Assembly (NCBI GenBank): GCA_013400155.1
Contig: VXBM01001076.1
Location: 137,104 to 201,103 of the forward strand
Source: Helopsaltes ochotensis
Taxonomy: Eukaryota; Chordata; Aves; Passeriformes; Locustellidae
DNA: 64,000 nucleotides
Reading direction: 5' to 3'
Positions 35,560 to 48,424 of this stretch are shown in pieces; position 1 is the first letter of the stretch; every line of letters begins with the position of its first letter. Both the position numbers and the translations under genes were made by a program. The notes beneath the pieces were generated by a model. It was given only the letters and a program-made list of their open reading frames with translations, was not told the DNA's origin and searched no databases.

Positions 35560-36000
35560 TAAGCATTGTAAAATGAGTGAGGGATTATTGCAATAGCTGC
35601 AGTTATTAAAAACGCATTATTTCCCTATTAACAATTCAAAACAGATGCCAAAGATCGTCTCGACTAGAAATAAAACTGCTGGAGTGAATAAAACATCCAG
35701 CAATTAGCTAACAGCAAATCAGAGATGCTCCAGATTTCACTGTAGTGCATTCATTAATTGCTTCTTTCAGAGCAAATTGAATTTTTAATTCTGGGCTACA
35801 AAATTAATCCCTCTGCGTATTTTCTAAATAAAGCCTCAAAACTGAAGCCAGACCAAAGCATCCACACGTCTGCTAGTTTTGTTCCTAACGATTTCTATTT
35901 ATAAATTGATAAATGGGAAGACTACAAGCTACATTTAATACCGTTAAGTGTACGTAGAAATGCAAAGCCCAATCCCGTTAGAGCTCAGCAGCTCATTTTC
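35560..36000. promoter_or_regulatory. Candidate conserved noncoding block
   Basis: This roughly 440-bp AT-rich block is free of recognised repeats. It has many homeodomain-type cores (GCAATTAGCTAAC, CATTCATTAATTGC, TTTTTAATTC, AAAATTAATCC) and no long open frame. Composition and motif texture match vertebrate conserved noncoding elements. This is a prediction from sequence texture only. Confidence 0.3.
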
Positions 36001-36547
36001 ATTCACAGCAAGGGGATGCCCATGTGCAGGTGCTGCACCAAACCAGGTGCATCATTTGCACTGGACTCAGAGATTACAGCTGTGGGGAATGGCAGTTTGG
36101 ATAAAACGACTTCAGAGATTGAAATGATGGGTAAGCCAAAGCAATTCCTGCCACGAGGATGACTCTGACAGCCTGGCTCCAGCACACAGCAGCACATCCG
36201 TGAGCAGGGACAGCGTGAACATCGCTGTGGAATTGGAAACTAAATGCTAGAGAATAAAAACTTTCTATTTTGCGGCTCTCTTTGTCCTCCCCTGAAACAG
36301 AGGGCTGTGGGGTGAAGGATGATTGGTGTTGGAAGGGGCAGAGCAGTCCTTGCTCAGAGCAGGGCGCAGCCAGTGGTGCCCCACTGAGCACGGCTGAGGG
36401 CACACAGACCTCACTGCCTCTGCTGGCCTCTGCTTCTGCTCAAACTCCCTCTCTCCCTACCTTGTATCTAATTGGAATTTTCCTTACTGCAGCGTGTTTT
36501 GGTTGCCTCTTCTCCCTGGGAGAGACTGCCTGCAGCTTTTCCATTTT
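36001..36547. other. Single-copy noncoding DNA
   Basis: No gene was recognised here. Short frames on both strands overlap. The stretch leads directly into a CR1 fragment. Confidence 0.5.
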
Positions 36548-36910
36548 CTGTGCACAGAACCCCAGACGGGTCTGGCTCGGAAGGACCTTAAAGCCAGGCA
36601 GGGACACCTTCCACTGTCCCTCCCAGCCCTGTCCAGCCCGGCCTGGGACAATTCCAGGGATCCAGGGACAGCCACAGCTGCTCTGGGCACCCTGTGCCGG
36701 GGTTGGACAATTCTTGGAGTGAAGAATTTGTCCAACCTGAGCCTGCCCTGGCCCAGCCTGATGTTCCTTCCCTCTGCTCCTGTCCCTGTTCCCTGGGAGC
36801 AGAGCCACCTTTCCTTCCCCTGGATGTCAGGGAGTTGTGCAGAGCCAGAAGAACAACAATAATAACAACAACAATATTTAAACAGCATTCCCCCTGAGCC
36901 TAAACTTCCT
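36548..36910 (-). mobile_element. CR1 LINE fragment with internal microsatellite
   Basis: Minus-strand CR1 with the blocks CAGACGGGTCTGGCTCGGAAG, GGGATCCAGGGACAGCCACAG, CTGCTCTGGGCACCCTGTGC, CCTGAGCCTGCCCTGGCCCAG, TTCCCTGGGAGCAGAGCC and GGGAGTTGTGCAGAGCCAG. An AAC/AAT-rich microsatellite of about 30 bp at 36852-36885 interrupts the element just before CATTCCCCCTGAGCC. The terminal 3' repeat is degraded. No coding domain remains. Confidence 0.9.
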
Positions 36911-39900
36911 TGGGAGGAAACATGGCCAGGGATGAGCTCCTTCCCACCCCTCAGTCCTGAAGCACCAGCTGAAGGTCCCACAGCACAGGCTTGGGCACTC
37001 CGAAAGCTGCACAGCCCTTCCACATCCAGAGCAGGGCATTCCTGTCCTCACACTGCACAACAAAAAAAAGCTGGAGAAGTTCAGGATTTTTCAGGCACGA
37101 AGTTATGCTGCTCTAAGCTTTAATTCCAGAAGAAATATCAGTGATAAAAATAACACCCCACGTGGAGCAAGACACTGAGACGTTCAAGGAACGCCTGGTT
37201 TTCCCATCAACATCCCTACAGGAAGATCCTTAAAATTAAAGCACTGTCAGCTAAGGACGTAGGAAAACTAAAAGCCTCACTAAAAAGGCAGCAGGGAATC
37301 CAAGAGTTTCCAGGCCCTGCTCCTCACCGGAGGAACACTGAGCTGTCTTACAACTCAACCATGGACTCGCTACCACCAAATAAACAAAAAGGCTCTGATG
37401 GGAGGGAGAAAGACCAAACACGCAAACAGATGCTGCAAACATAAACCAACAGGGTGAATCCAAGCATGCATGGTTGGAGGGAACTACGGGATGAAATATT
37501 CAAACCAGAAATATGTTGATGCATTTACAGATTTAGGATTCATCGTTTGCTTTTGTCTTTTCCTTATGACTTATGATGCAAAGTGAGTTTGATTTTTCAG
37601 CACCAGGCTTCCAATGTTTTGATATTAATATTATTCATGAGCTGGCAATTATCACTAAGCCGATGGCTAATAGCAGAAGTAAAAATCCAAGACAGTATTT
37701 TCCATGGCATGCACAGTTTTTTAACAGTTTTCACATTTCCAATGACTTTGATTAGCTGCCCTTTGATGCTTCTCTAAGACGTTACAATAAACACTGACAC
37801 TGAACTGTACTGTGGGATGTAATTGCTGCTCTCCACCTTGGATCAAAGGGAACACACAGATAGTAAAGGATCTGTGTTAAAAGATGCATTACGGGCTGGA
37901 AAACGTGTATTTTTTGATGTGTTCGGAGCAGGCTCTGCTTGGCATCGAGGGCCTGGCTGTGTTTAAACCCCCTGATTTCATTCAAATCCAAGGCAGGGCT
38001 GAGCCCTGGGCAGGTCCGTGCCTTTAACCTTCAGGGGGTTAAACACATGGAGGAATTGAATCCCTCAGCTGCTGGCATGGAATAGGCAGGGGTGAAAAAA
38101 ATACGAGCGTTGCTCCGAACAACATCAATATCCTCCAGAAATTATACAAATATCTCAGCTTATTTGTCGTGTGAGAGCTAAGCCTGTGCCTCCCTTCTCC
38201 CTACCTCTGCAAGCCCAGGGGGATGTGCCTCTTAAAGCACAGGACACTCATTTTACCGAGTAATTCCAGAGTGCCTGAGAGAAGGACTCACTGTACTGAA
38301 GGCTCTGTGCACAGCTACCCTACGAGACATCGAAAATATTGGATATTTATTCCAATATTCTTTTTTTTTTTTTTTCCCTTTCAAAACTTAAGCAACTACT
38401 GCTTGTCTGGTGTCAATGGCAACATCGGATCTGTGTCCAAAAGGCAGCAGTGGGTGGTGCATGTCTACTCTTACCTGTACTCTGAGTGTGTGGCAGGGAC
38501 AGCTAGCTGGGAATGGTACAATGGAGCTGGACAGCAAAACTGGTGCAGAGTATTTAAAGACCTACGACACAAGGAAAAACACAGAGTCAAACCACCAGGT
38601 CTTGAGAAAGGGGCTCTTGAGGGGAGAGGCACAGGTGCTGACGGGAAGATTTGGCAACTCACAAGAACGGCGACTGAAATTTTGAGGCCCAGCTGTCAGT
38701 TCTGGATCCCGGGGGACAGAGGGGAATAGTCCCAGGTTTTAAATGCACACATCAAAATGACGGTGAGGAGCTGTTGCAATGAAGAATCAATCAAAGGTTT
38801 GCTGCAGGGTTAAGATCAAATGCCAATTCAAGGCTTGGGGCTTGCCTTGCCACGCAGGAGGAAGGCAAGAGCTGAAACACTGAGGGTTAAAATCCCCATG
38901 GGAATGAAGCTTTAGGCTTGCATCTTACTCTGCACCAGTCAGGCTGTTCTCTCTTCATGGAATTAAAGCACAGTGCTCTGAATGAGGAGGGAGAATGCAA
39001 TGGACATGGACACAAAGCGTTCTTCGAGCCCAGCAGTTACCAACACGTTGCAAAATAAACAGTTTGAACACGTGAAAGAACCCAAGTTCCACCTGTGTTT
39101 TAAGCAATTAAGTTCAGAACTGTGCAGCAGCAGTTTAATCACTACCATTTGTTCAAGGCATAGAAAGAAAACAAAAAGAACCTTTAGAGCACAAAGATAT
39201 TCTGCACCTCAGATCATTAGGTGGGTATTGCTCCACTGAAACAAAGAGGAGTCACCAAACCAGAGAAGGGAAGCTTGGAGAATCCTTAAGCAGCACACAG
39301 CACGCTCTGTCCCTGCGTTCCTGGTGTTTGTGCCAGGAAACATCAGACAAGGCTCAGCACAGCAAGTCCTCCGTGGTAAATCCACCTAATCAAATTGCTC
39401 AGGACACAGCATTCTTCTAGGAAATCATAAAAAAAAAAAAAAAATCAATATCTCCCAGCTCTTTGAGTGGGCACCCGTGGAAGAGGGAGCCATTCAATTG
39501 AAATTCCTCCTTTAACTTGGAGCATCCCACCTGACAGTTAACAGAGGAGGTGTGTTTGTGTGCACAAATGAACATTTTAACTCCCCATCTTTCTCTTGGT
39601 GTTCTCACAGAAGTCTCAGAAGATTGATTTTGATTCTCCTGCATCCCTGAGGCTTAAAGTGAATCCCGTGAGGTCGCTTTCTTACGAGATCAGACAGGGT
39701 GGTTAAGCAAAAAGAAGTCGGGCTTTGTTCAGGAAGGAGTAAGTTACTAATCCTCAGGGAAAACAGACAAGGTCAGCCCCTTGTGATCCCAACCCTGTGT
39801 CAGGCACTGCACGGCCAGGATCAGCTGCATTTTCTGTCGGGAGCGGTAACTCCTGCAAAGTACTCGAGCTTTTGGAAACGCGGCACAATCCAGACACGAG

Positions 39901-42900
39901 GCGTGGGATGGGCCCTGCTGACACCTCGCAGGGACACCTCCAAACCCCTTGGAAAACGCGAACAATTCAAAAGGAAGATGGAGAGCAACACGGAAAGCAT
40001 GGATGGGCCATGTCAAAGCAGCCAAAGCTGGGCTTGCTGACAGGAAAAACACACAGAACGCCACAGCAGCTGCTCCTGGGGCAGCCGGCTGAGAGTGCAG
40101 GGCACGAGGCTGGGCAGGGACCTGCTCACACCGAGGAACTGCTGCCTCCTGCCTGGGGAGACCTGGCTTTTTCCAGCACAAGCAAAAGGAGCAAATCATT
40201 AGGAGAGTGTTCCAGATTCCATTCCCACCACTGTTGGTTTTTTTTTTTCCCCCCACACAGATCTCCCTTTCTTCAGAGAACTAACCAGTGAAATATGAAA
40301 GAATATGAAAGAGTCTCTCTGGATTCAGCTCTGCTCTACAAAGCCTTTTGAACAGAACTTGCTCCTGGCCCTTCCAAAAGGATCCTGCCCATGAGGCTCC
40401 ATGGCTCTGTCCTACTCTGACCTTCCTGGGTTCCAAAAGAACCTGAATAACAAAGAAGGAAGCTCTCCCAGTGCTCTTGTTAGGCTCTGTGGCACAGGGC
40501 TGGGGCCAGGAGCTCACCTGCCCCGAGTTCCTGTTCCAAGGTGCAGCAGAAAGACAACAGAGAGCAGGTGGGAACTGCCAGGGTCCCCACACTGCCACAG
40601 GGGTGCAGGAGGGGACACGGGGACACGCTGGGGCTGAGGTGCCACCAGGTCACTGCTGCACCCTCAGATGGCTCTTGGTCCCACCACAGGCAGACGAAAC
40701 ACCCAGAGGTCTGGGCTCGGCTCGGAATTTTGGAATTCAGGAATAGCTCAACTCTGGGTTCCTCCAGATCTCACTGACTGATGCCAGCCTGACATCAGGT
40801 GAGTGATCAGCCCCAGTGGTGAGGCTCAGGCTTTCCAGCTAATACCAATTCCACCCAAAGCAATGGGGTAAATCTGCTAATGCAATTTAAGATTCCTATT
40901 TTGTGGAATTTTGCATTTTGTGCCTTCAATCACCTGCCAAAACAGCACTTGCAGTCATTTACCCCTGTGCAATATACCAGAGAAGGTTTAAGGTTCCAAT
41001 CACTTTTTTTTTCGTTTGGTCTGCTTGGAGTTTTAATTACTTTTTAAACTTCATAGCTAGATGTTACAATCAGCCTCCAACACAAGTTTGCATTCAAGCT
41101 AGAATTCATTTACTAATTCTTAACACCTAAAAACATCAGAAGAAATCCATTTCAATCATTTGGAGGAGAATTAATCACTTCTCCCATTCACAGTCTCGCA
41201 GATACTCAGCCTTGTGAAGATGAATTTCCACATCTGTAGCTGATGTTCTTCAAAGGATGATTTAGGATTATAAAGAGAGCACGGCTACTTCAGCACCAGC
41301 ACAAGACAAACGATTGAAGTGACAAATGCTGCCCCTGGAAATCTCAATTTCTGGCCATTCCTGCAACATCCCAGCGCAGGTGGAAGTTTGGCCATTCCCC
41401 CCTTGCAGGCCAAGCTCCTTCCAGCTCTCTTGGGAATCCCTGCACGAGGTTCCTGTGAGAGCAGATGAGCCTAAAACCAGAGCCAAACCTGACCCAAACC
41501 CTGACATCTCGTTCCCCAGCAGAACAGGAGAAACCCAGAACAGGAGCCCACAGTCCCCAGGCAGCTGTGGCTGTGCCTCTCACCCCCGTGGAAATCCCAC
41601 TCTGCCCACTCATTTTGACTTTTCTGTCCATCAGCAAACAGAAAGGACCATTCTTTGTAAATCTGCTGGTTTTAGAGCCTTGCTCAGATGTACAAATAAA
41701 AAGAAATCGGTTACTGGTCATCACAGAAAGCCACAAGTAGTTTTATTTTTTCTTTCAATCCCCAACAAGCCTCCCCAACCCAGCAGACAATTCCCTCAAT
41801 GCTGGTTTTTAAACAGCCTGGGAGAACACTGGAATTGCTTTTGCTCCAACAGGTTTTCCTGTGTTTCCCCAATGTGCTGGGAGCCAGCAGATGCTCGTGG
41901 CAGGACTGGGAGCCTGGAGGCAGCCTGTCCCCTCTCCCTGCACAGGACACCGTGGTGAGCACAGCACATCCACCCACCCCCTGCTTATTCTGCTGCTGTC
42001 GAGTCCTCAGCAGGTCAGGATTATTAAACCATCACTGTCTGAGAGCTTCCAGCCAGGAACCCTGAGAGCGAGGGGAGCGGGAGCAGGAGCAGAGCTGGAA
42101 GGAGCCTTTCTGGAGCTGATGAGAGGAGCTGCTCAGGACCTTCTCTGCCCTTTGCTGCTGCCCCCTCCCACAGCCACTGCTTCCTTCACCATTCCTCCTC
42201 TGCCCCCCTCCATCTGCCAGGGTTCATCCCTTTCTTCTGGCACATTTTTCCATACAGTGCAATGAGGATGGGGAAAAACCAATCCCAAGCTGCTGTCCTG
42301 GGTGTGCAGCCATCCTTCTAAAATCAGCTTGGGAACAGCAGGAGGGGCAGGCAAAGTCACCCCCCTCTTTCAGCCCGTTCACTCCACATCAGCTGAGGTA
42401 GCCAAGAATGGTTTGTTTGATTGGAACTATTAAAAGGAATATTTGCATTTCCCAGTGGTTTGTCCTGTTGAAGAGTGACGTTATTTTACAAGATGAAATT
42501 CTCGTGTCAATCCAGAGTTATGGCAACAGCTGAGATTAGAAAAGACTGCAGTTAAAAACTAATAAAGTCTCTCCTGTTCTTGTTTAATGAATGCAACCGT
42601 TACTTTCATGAGGAACAACATTTGAAATACAATCAAAAGGATACCCAAAGAGGCAGTAAAAGTCATAATAATATGGACTCACGTCAACCCCACTAAATGC
42701 TTGCTAATTAAGCAGTTTATTAACCTGCTAGAAGGGCTTCCAGAATGCAAACCCTGACCCAGGCCAAAGGAGAACTTTTTGGAAAGCAGAGCAAGCAGCA
42801 GGAAGCTTTTCATGGCAGCTCCCGTTGTCCCAACCCAGGTGTGAGTGCAGCTGTCTGTGGTCACTTCAAGGTGACGGAGCACATGACACATTCCCATTTC

Positions 42901-45836
42901 CAAGGACAAATTCCTACTGTTCTTTACCCAGAACACACTGGCCAGTAGGATTTGGCTTTTGAGGCAGCACTGAAAAACCTTCTCTTTGTTCCTCTTCATT
43001 TCACCCCATTGTATGTCCAGCAGTCTGGAACCTTTTCTCAAGGAGAGGCTGTGGTGGCACACAGAAAATGTCATGGTTTTTTTCAGTGTTGTTACTATTA
43101 ATTAATTTCTGGCACACGCTCTTTTGGATGGCAACCCCACAACATTAAATGCTGCTTTTGCTTTTATACACCAAAACCTTCCAGCACCCAGCAGAGACCA
43201 CCCCACACTGCAGGGGAACCACAGCCCCTCCCTTCATTCCTTCACTCATATCCTGTGCACAAAATGGTTCTTTGGGCACAGCTCCTTGGACACCAAATCC
43301 CAGGGAGGCGTGAGGACAGCTCCTGGCAGGTAAACACCAGTGGAATTACTCTGCACAGAGCTGGAGAGTCAAAAACCTCACCCACATCCCACAAACAGCA
43401 CAGCCATATGGTGCAGAGCTGCTCTGCTGGCATCTCCCTCCTTCCATTTCTGCCTCCCCTTCCATGCAGTGGTCAGAATCTGCTTAAAAGCAGTCTAGAA
43501 TTCCCTTCCCTCTCCACAGAAATGAAAGATGTTTTCACCAGCTACAGGGATGCTCATTAAAACCTGCAGTTCCCAACCAGCAGCACACACAGTCCAGAGC
43601 TCAGACAACTGATTTTTTGTGCCAGCATTCATCAAATCTGGTCGTCATCAGAATGATTTAATAGCAGCACTGGTACACGGCGCAGCAGCAGTGCAGACTG
43701 GGAGCTCTTGCCTGGAATAATGCTTCCCTTTGTGCATTCCCAACTCAAGTGCCCACAGCTGGATTTTTCAATGGAATCATCAGGCACACTCTCACTGACC
43801 TCTCCTCCATCAAAGGGCCTGCAAATAATTACCATCTCCTGGGAGAAGGAACCACGACAGGCCCAGCATACTAAACAAGGAACAGCCATTATTTTGTCCC
43901 ATCCTAGAACACAACACTCATCAGCATTACAGAGAATTATAAATAATTATTACAAACTTTTTTTTGTTTTCTTTCATGAAATGCAGTCGCAGCCTACACA
44001 AGCAGGCAGGAGGGATCCTTCTGCATCCCTGCACAGTCTGCAGGCAGCCTCCAGTCCTGGCTGAGCTGGAACTAGGGTGAATTTAATTAAGACTGTAACA
44101 TGTAGATGCTTGTAATTAGAACAGTTTCCTTTTCAGTCTTACTAGAACCCCCATCTGTGGTGCAGGGTGATATAGAATAATTCACAGGATTTGTAAGATG
44201 CACTTGTGTCAGTTGTGCTTTCTGGGAGCTGTGACAATCTCTAGAAAAGACCCCACACAGTCCAAACCCAGAAATTAGGAGCAAGGAGACACGAGAGAAG
44301 GAAAATACCTTTTAGATTAAATCAGAGAGTGGATATATTCACCACATCTTTTCTGTATGTCCCACGTTAATAAATCAGGTCCCCGAAATCCTCAAGGAAC
44401 GACAGCTCCCGGTCCAGAGCACAGCCACATTTCCAATCTCACAGAGCAACAACCATGGCAAACCCAAAGCTGAGCGCTGCCAGCTCTACATATTGGATTT
44501 GCAGCTGATGGAAGAGGCAAAATAGCAAAGTACAAAGAATGAAATTACCCAGATGCAGTGTGAGAGATTTACAGCAAGGCAAATCCTGTTACTTAAAACA
44601 ATGCTCCAGTGACATATGTTCTATTCAGTGCAGCAGCTGAAAAAAATGCTTTCACTAATCCAAGTAGTGTGACACTGTTGTTCAGCTTTTTTTAGAAACG
44701 GCAACAACCAGGCTTCCTACACTTCAAGATGAAACAGGTATTTTTATCTTATAAAAGATACGTTCAATGGCAAAGATCTTTGGCATATATATATTACAAG
44801 GACACTGACAGAGTTATTACATGTAAGGTTTCATCTGAAAACTTACTCAAGCACTGAAGAACTGGCGCATAACAGTTTAACATGCATTTTCAGTATTGAG
44901 AACCCATCAGTTTTAAACATAAACATGAAGATTTTTCTATGTCCATGTTTCTATGTTCTTAAGAGTAAATTCTAAAAAACCCCCCCAATCCCAGCTTACA
45001 TTTTGCTCTTTCCAACAATCAGCATCAGCTCTTTTACACAGGAGTTAAAACACAGAATTATGGCAGGAGGCAGAATCCACATCTTGTTTTCTACAGCAAC
45101 AGGCTGAGGTGGGTACAAGATACCAAAGGTGTAAGCAGGAAAACAGGAAAATCCTGCACCAGATGGCTCTATAAATAAGACTGCAACCTCACTGTTACAG
45201 ACAGCAACACACAGGGATTAAATACCCCCTACCCCCACCTGGATAAGCACTGCATGACATCCATTCCCTGCTGAGAGTTACAGAATCCCCAAACCCCAGG
45301 ACCCAAATTAAAATGGAGTCCAACACGACCAGAACTGTCCTCCCCTGGATAAACACACGGCAGGATGTTTCAAGCTGACCCATGCAGACCTGAAAAGCTG
45401 CAACCTGTTCTCCAAGTTGACTTCTCTTATTTCAAAAGGCTCCGCATTTATTTTGATTTGAAAACGTTTCAATTTAACCATTCAACCCTTCAGCACAACA
45501 CAAAAAGCTAAAGGAAACTTTAATATCTATTCTAATATTCTTTTGTTGTTCTCTTTGAGGAGTTTGGTTCTGAATGGTTTTATTTACTCTGCCTGTGTGT
45601 GGATGCTGCTGCTGAGCATGGAGCAGATTTACTCAAATCAGGGCACTCAGAGGCACTGTTAAAATAGCTGGAAAAGGCTGGGGATGACAATTCTGTGTGT
45701 TCCGTGCAGGATCCTGTGGAAACCCCAAATTTATCCCTAAAGGGAGCGGATGGTTAACCAGGGTTCAGAACCAAAAACAGAGGTACAGCCATTTCCAAAC
45801 CCCTGGACTGGGAGTGAGGACAAATCCAAGGGCCCA
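36911..45836. other. Long single-copy noncoding stretch
   Basis: Nearly 9 kb without a recognised gene or identifiable mobile element. It includes a candidate conserved element at 37590-37710, a T-run at 38362-38375, an A-run at 39429-39443 and a T-rich tract near 40236-40250. Open frames, such as the 168-codon one at 38223-38729 and the 210-codon one at 41326-41958, have no recognisable domain or splice-bounded architecture. They overlap frames on the other strand, so none is called. Confidence 0.5.
37590..37710. promoter_or_regulatory. Candidate conserved noncoding element
   Basis: This is a repeat-free AT-rich stretch with GATATTAATATTATTCATGAG, GGCAATTATCAC, a GCCGATGGCTAATAGC core and GGCATGCACAG. 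The density of ATTA/TAAT cores and the absence of stop-free frames suggest regulatory rather than coding constraint. Inference only. Confidence 0.28.
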
Positions 45837-45838
45837 TT

Positions 45839-46125
45839 CCTGCCTGGTTTGTGCCTAGTTTGGAGCAAACTCCCTGTGTGTCCCATCCATCCATCCATCC
45901 ATCCATCCATCCATCCATCCATCCATCCATCCATCCATCCATCCATCCATCCATCCATCCCTCCATCCCTGCCTGGTTTGGTCCCAGTTTGGAGCAAACC
46001 CCCTGTGTGTTCCCATCCATCCCTGCCTGGTTTGGTCCCAGTTTGGAGCAAACCCCTGTGTGTCCCATCCATCCCTGCCTGGTTTGGTCCCAGTTTGGAG
46101 CAAACCCCTGTGTGTCCCATCCATC
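45839..46125 (+). repeat. 53-bp minisatellite, about four units
   Basis: Units starting TGCCTGGTTTGG occur at about 45841, 45970, 46024 and 46076. Each contains CCAGTTTGGAGCAAACCCC and TGTGTGTCCCATCCAT. The spacing is 52-54 bp except between units one and two, where an ATCC microsatellite has expanded out of the CCATCCAT end of unit one. The frames encoding HPSI or GWMD repeats are products of the array. Confidence 0.95.
45883..45960 (+). repeat. (ATCC)n tetranucleotide microsatellite
   Basis: About 19 uninterrupted tetranucleotide copies (78 bp) are nested in the 53-bp minisatellite at the point where each unit ends CCATCCAT. This is a likely highly polymorphic locus. Confidence 0.97.
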
Positions 46126-46232
46126 CCAGCACCAGCATCCTCCTCCAGAGTGGCCGAGCCCTGAGCCCCAAGCCCTGAGCTCTCCCACCAGAGGCTGCTC
46201 AGCCCACAGGAGAATCAGCTCCCGTGTCTGAC

Positions 46233-46381
46233 CTCAACCCTCCAGGGAATGGCCATCAATGAATGCACCTTTACGTTTCTGGCCAGCATAAAGGCAACCA
46301 CAAAATCCCGGCAGCGTTTTGCCTCCTCGATACGACACTGCTCGGGGCTGCCCTGCACGCCCTGCTGTTTGTATTTCTGCA
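46233..46381 (-). other. Candidate exon, minus strand
   Basis: Read on the minus strand, a good acceptor (CTGTCTTTTCAG) precedes TGCAGAAATACAAACAG, and a second AG five bases on offers an alternative start at 46376. The segment stays open for about 49 codons, is rich in charged residues (EEAKRCRDF, KYKQQG) and retains many CpGs. A possible donor GAG|GTCAGA follows at 46233. I do not recognise the protein. The upstream candidate exon ends in a phase that fits only the alternative acceptor. Chance openness is not excluded. Confidence 0.25.
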
Positions 46382-46771
46382 CTGAAAAGACAGATTGCAC
46401 TTTAATATGACAAAGCATTCGAACAAAATGGAAGAGAGATCCTTGACTCATCACAGACAGAATTCCTAGCACCCTGCATTGCTGCTCGGATGCAAAGTGA
46501 AGAGTTTCCTCCTTTTTTTCCCCCCCCTTGCTAAATACAGACTACTCACTTCATTACGCTGCATTTTTAAATACCCATATGCACAATCATCATCAGCATC
46601 ATCACGTTTAATATCCAGAGCATTCATCTGCCAAAAAAAAAGGTAACACCCTAAAAATGGTTCGTGGAAAGAAACCTACCCAACAATAAACTGATCACTA
46701 CTCCCACTTCTGGAATCCTCACCACAGATATCAGAGACGTGACGACAGATGAAGAAGGAAAAGGTACTCAC

Positions 46772-46842
46772 AAATAACACCTTCTGCAAGCCATCCTGGA
46801 ATGGGGGGTGGCCTTGGTATCTCTTATTTTCTTTCACGCAAT
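46772..46842 (-). other. Candidate exon, minus strand
   Basis: A 71-bp segment lies between a pyrimidine-rich acceptor (TTTTCTACCTCAG) and a strong donor (GTGAGTACC). It encodes about 23 codons including NKRYQGHPPFQDGL. Adjoining minus-strand sequence at about 46910-47060 is also open for about 60 codons with a plausible composition, but it has no matching donor or phase. The protein is not recognised, so this remains a splice-signal prediction. Confidence 0.25.
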
Positions 46843-48424
46843 CTGAGGTAGAAAAGCTCTTTCTCAAGGAAAAAAAAAAACGCAAAAAAAAAGAAAAATC
46901 ACATTCACAGCTTTTGCAGGCTCATTCAGGCTCAGCCACGGTGGAACATCACGGATAAGTAAGCTGGTGATGTAACCAGCATCAAACACCGCATCAGATA
47001 AACCCAAAGGCTCTACAGGGTTATCTTTTGCAAAGCCAAAAGGTTTTTCCCAGAGAGGAGGTTTAGCAAGCATAAACCAGCCACGCTGTCCTCACATTCC
47101 TGGTGGGCTCGCTCGCTGCTTCCACAAAAAGTCCCCAAGCTGTATTTATTATTCAACTTCATCACCAAGAAGGAACAATATGCTTTCTCTTTGGATATTT
47201 AGACGGAAATCTCAAAGCACCAAATGTTGCATTTTCGAATGCACCATCTCTGCCTGCTCACTGTAGTACAGTCCAAACCAAGAAAAGGCCATTGGTCCTT
47301 TTATCTCCATGGAAACAGCAGCATCTGTGAAGACGAACGTATTCCCTCCTCACTGCAAAGTCAATTTATAGGCGCACACTATGACATAAACTGATAGGAC
47401 AGCAAAGCTAATCAGCAACTAGGAGGAACAGCAACCTAAACACGGGATTAAGCTCTTGCTCAGGAGAATATTCCTCTGTATACGGCACTTCTGCTGTGAA
47501 AATTGCAGAATTAAGAAGCAAATCAAGCTGTTCCTGTGAGCTGCTGCAGGTTGGGGATTTGTGAACTTCTCCATTTGGTTAATGAGGCTGAATATTTTAT
47601 ACAATTAGCTTCTGGCTTGAATCTCTAGTTCTATCCTACTACATGGGAAGAGATTTAAACAAAGCTGTTCTTTGCAAAAAAAAGAAAAAATTACTGAGGA
47701 ATTATTACTCCGGCGTTACCTTTTCCCTGCAGAAGAGCTGTCATGTTTAATAGCAACAGCAGAGTGAGAAGTTTCACAACTCTACAGGCGACTGCCTCCC
47801 CATCTCCCCCCCTTTTAGCACCACCAGCGGTGCAAACAGCTCAGCACCATCCTGCTTGTGCTCCACCAGCCTCCTCTCCGGGGAAATGATAATTTATCCA
47901 GGCCTGATGAGTCACCTCCACTTGACTGCGTTCGGTGGTACTTTGTAAAAGAGAAAAACCAAAGGAAAAACTGCACCAACAGACCCCCCAGAGTACAAAA
48001 ATGTGCTTTTTCCCCTCTCCTGCCCTGCATCCTGCCCGGCTCTGCTGCTCAGCGCTCAGCCCTGACGTTCCCAAGCCAAGCTTCCTCCCTTCCTTCATGA
48101 ATCAATATAATGACCATCTGCTCACATTATTAAGTTAAACATACACCAGCACACACTGATGAGGGCAGCTCAGTTGCCATGGTCAAGTGATCAGCTCCGT
48201 GGCCAGTTGTCCCAGTTCCAGAGGGACGGGGGGCACTGGGCAGCCAAATCCTCCTGCTGCACCCGCGCAGCTCCCGGGGCTCAAGGGGAGCAGGAGCTGC
48301 CAAAGGTGCTGCAAAACTTTAAAAAAAATAAAATTAAAAAACAGGGGAGCCAGATCTTCGGTCCAAACTGATCTGCAAATGAATTAGGGTTGAACTAATT
48401 GCAGCCTCACTGCACCTGAAGGAG

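Larger units (their letters stand above)
46126..48424. other. Mostly noncoding, with exon-like segments
   Basis: Apart from the two minus-strand exon candidates at 46233-46842, nothing was recognised. Short A-runs lie at 46868-46895. AT-rich repeat-free DNA at 48090-48140 has a CATCTG E-box and a TTAAGTTAA core. No mobile element is evident until the CR1 at 48425. Confidence 0.45.

Noticed and set aside
41326..41958. 210-codon plus-strand frame
   Set aside because: It has no recognisable domain, overlaps several other frames and lacks splice or start context.
45737..46231. HPSI and GWMD repeat proteins
   Set aside because: They are translations of the ATCC microsatellite and the 53-bp minisatellite.
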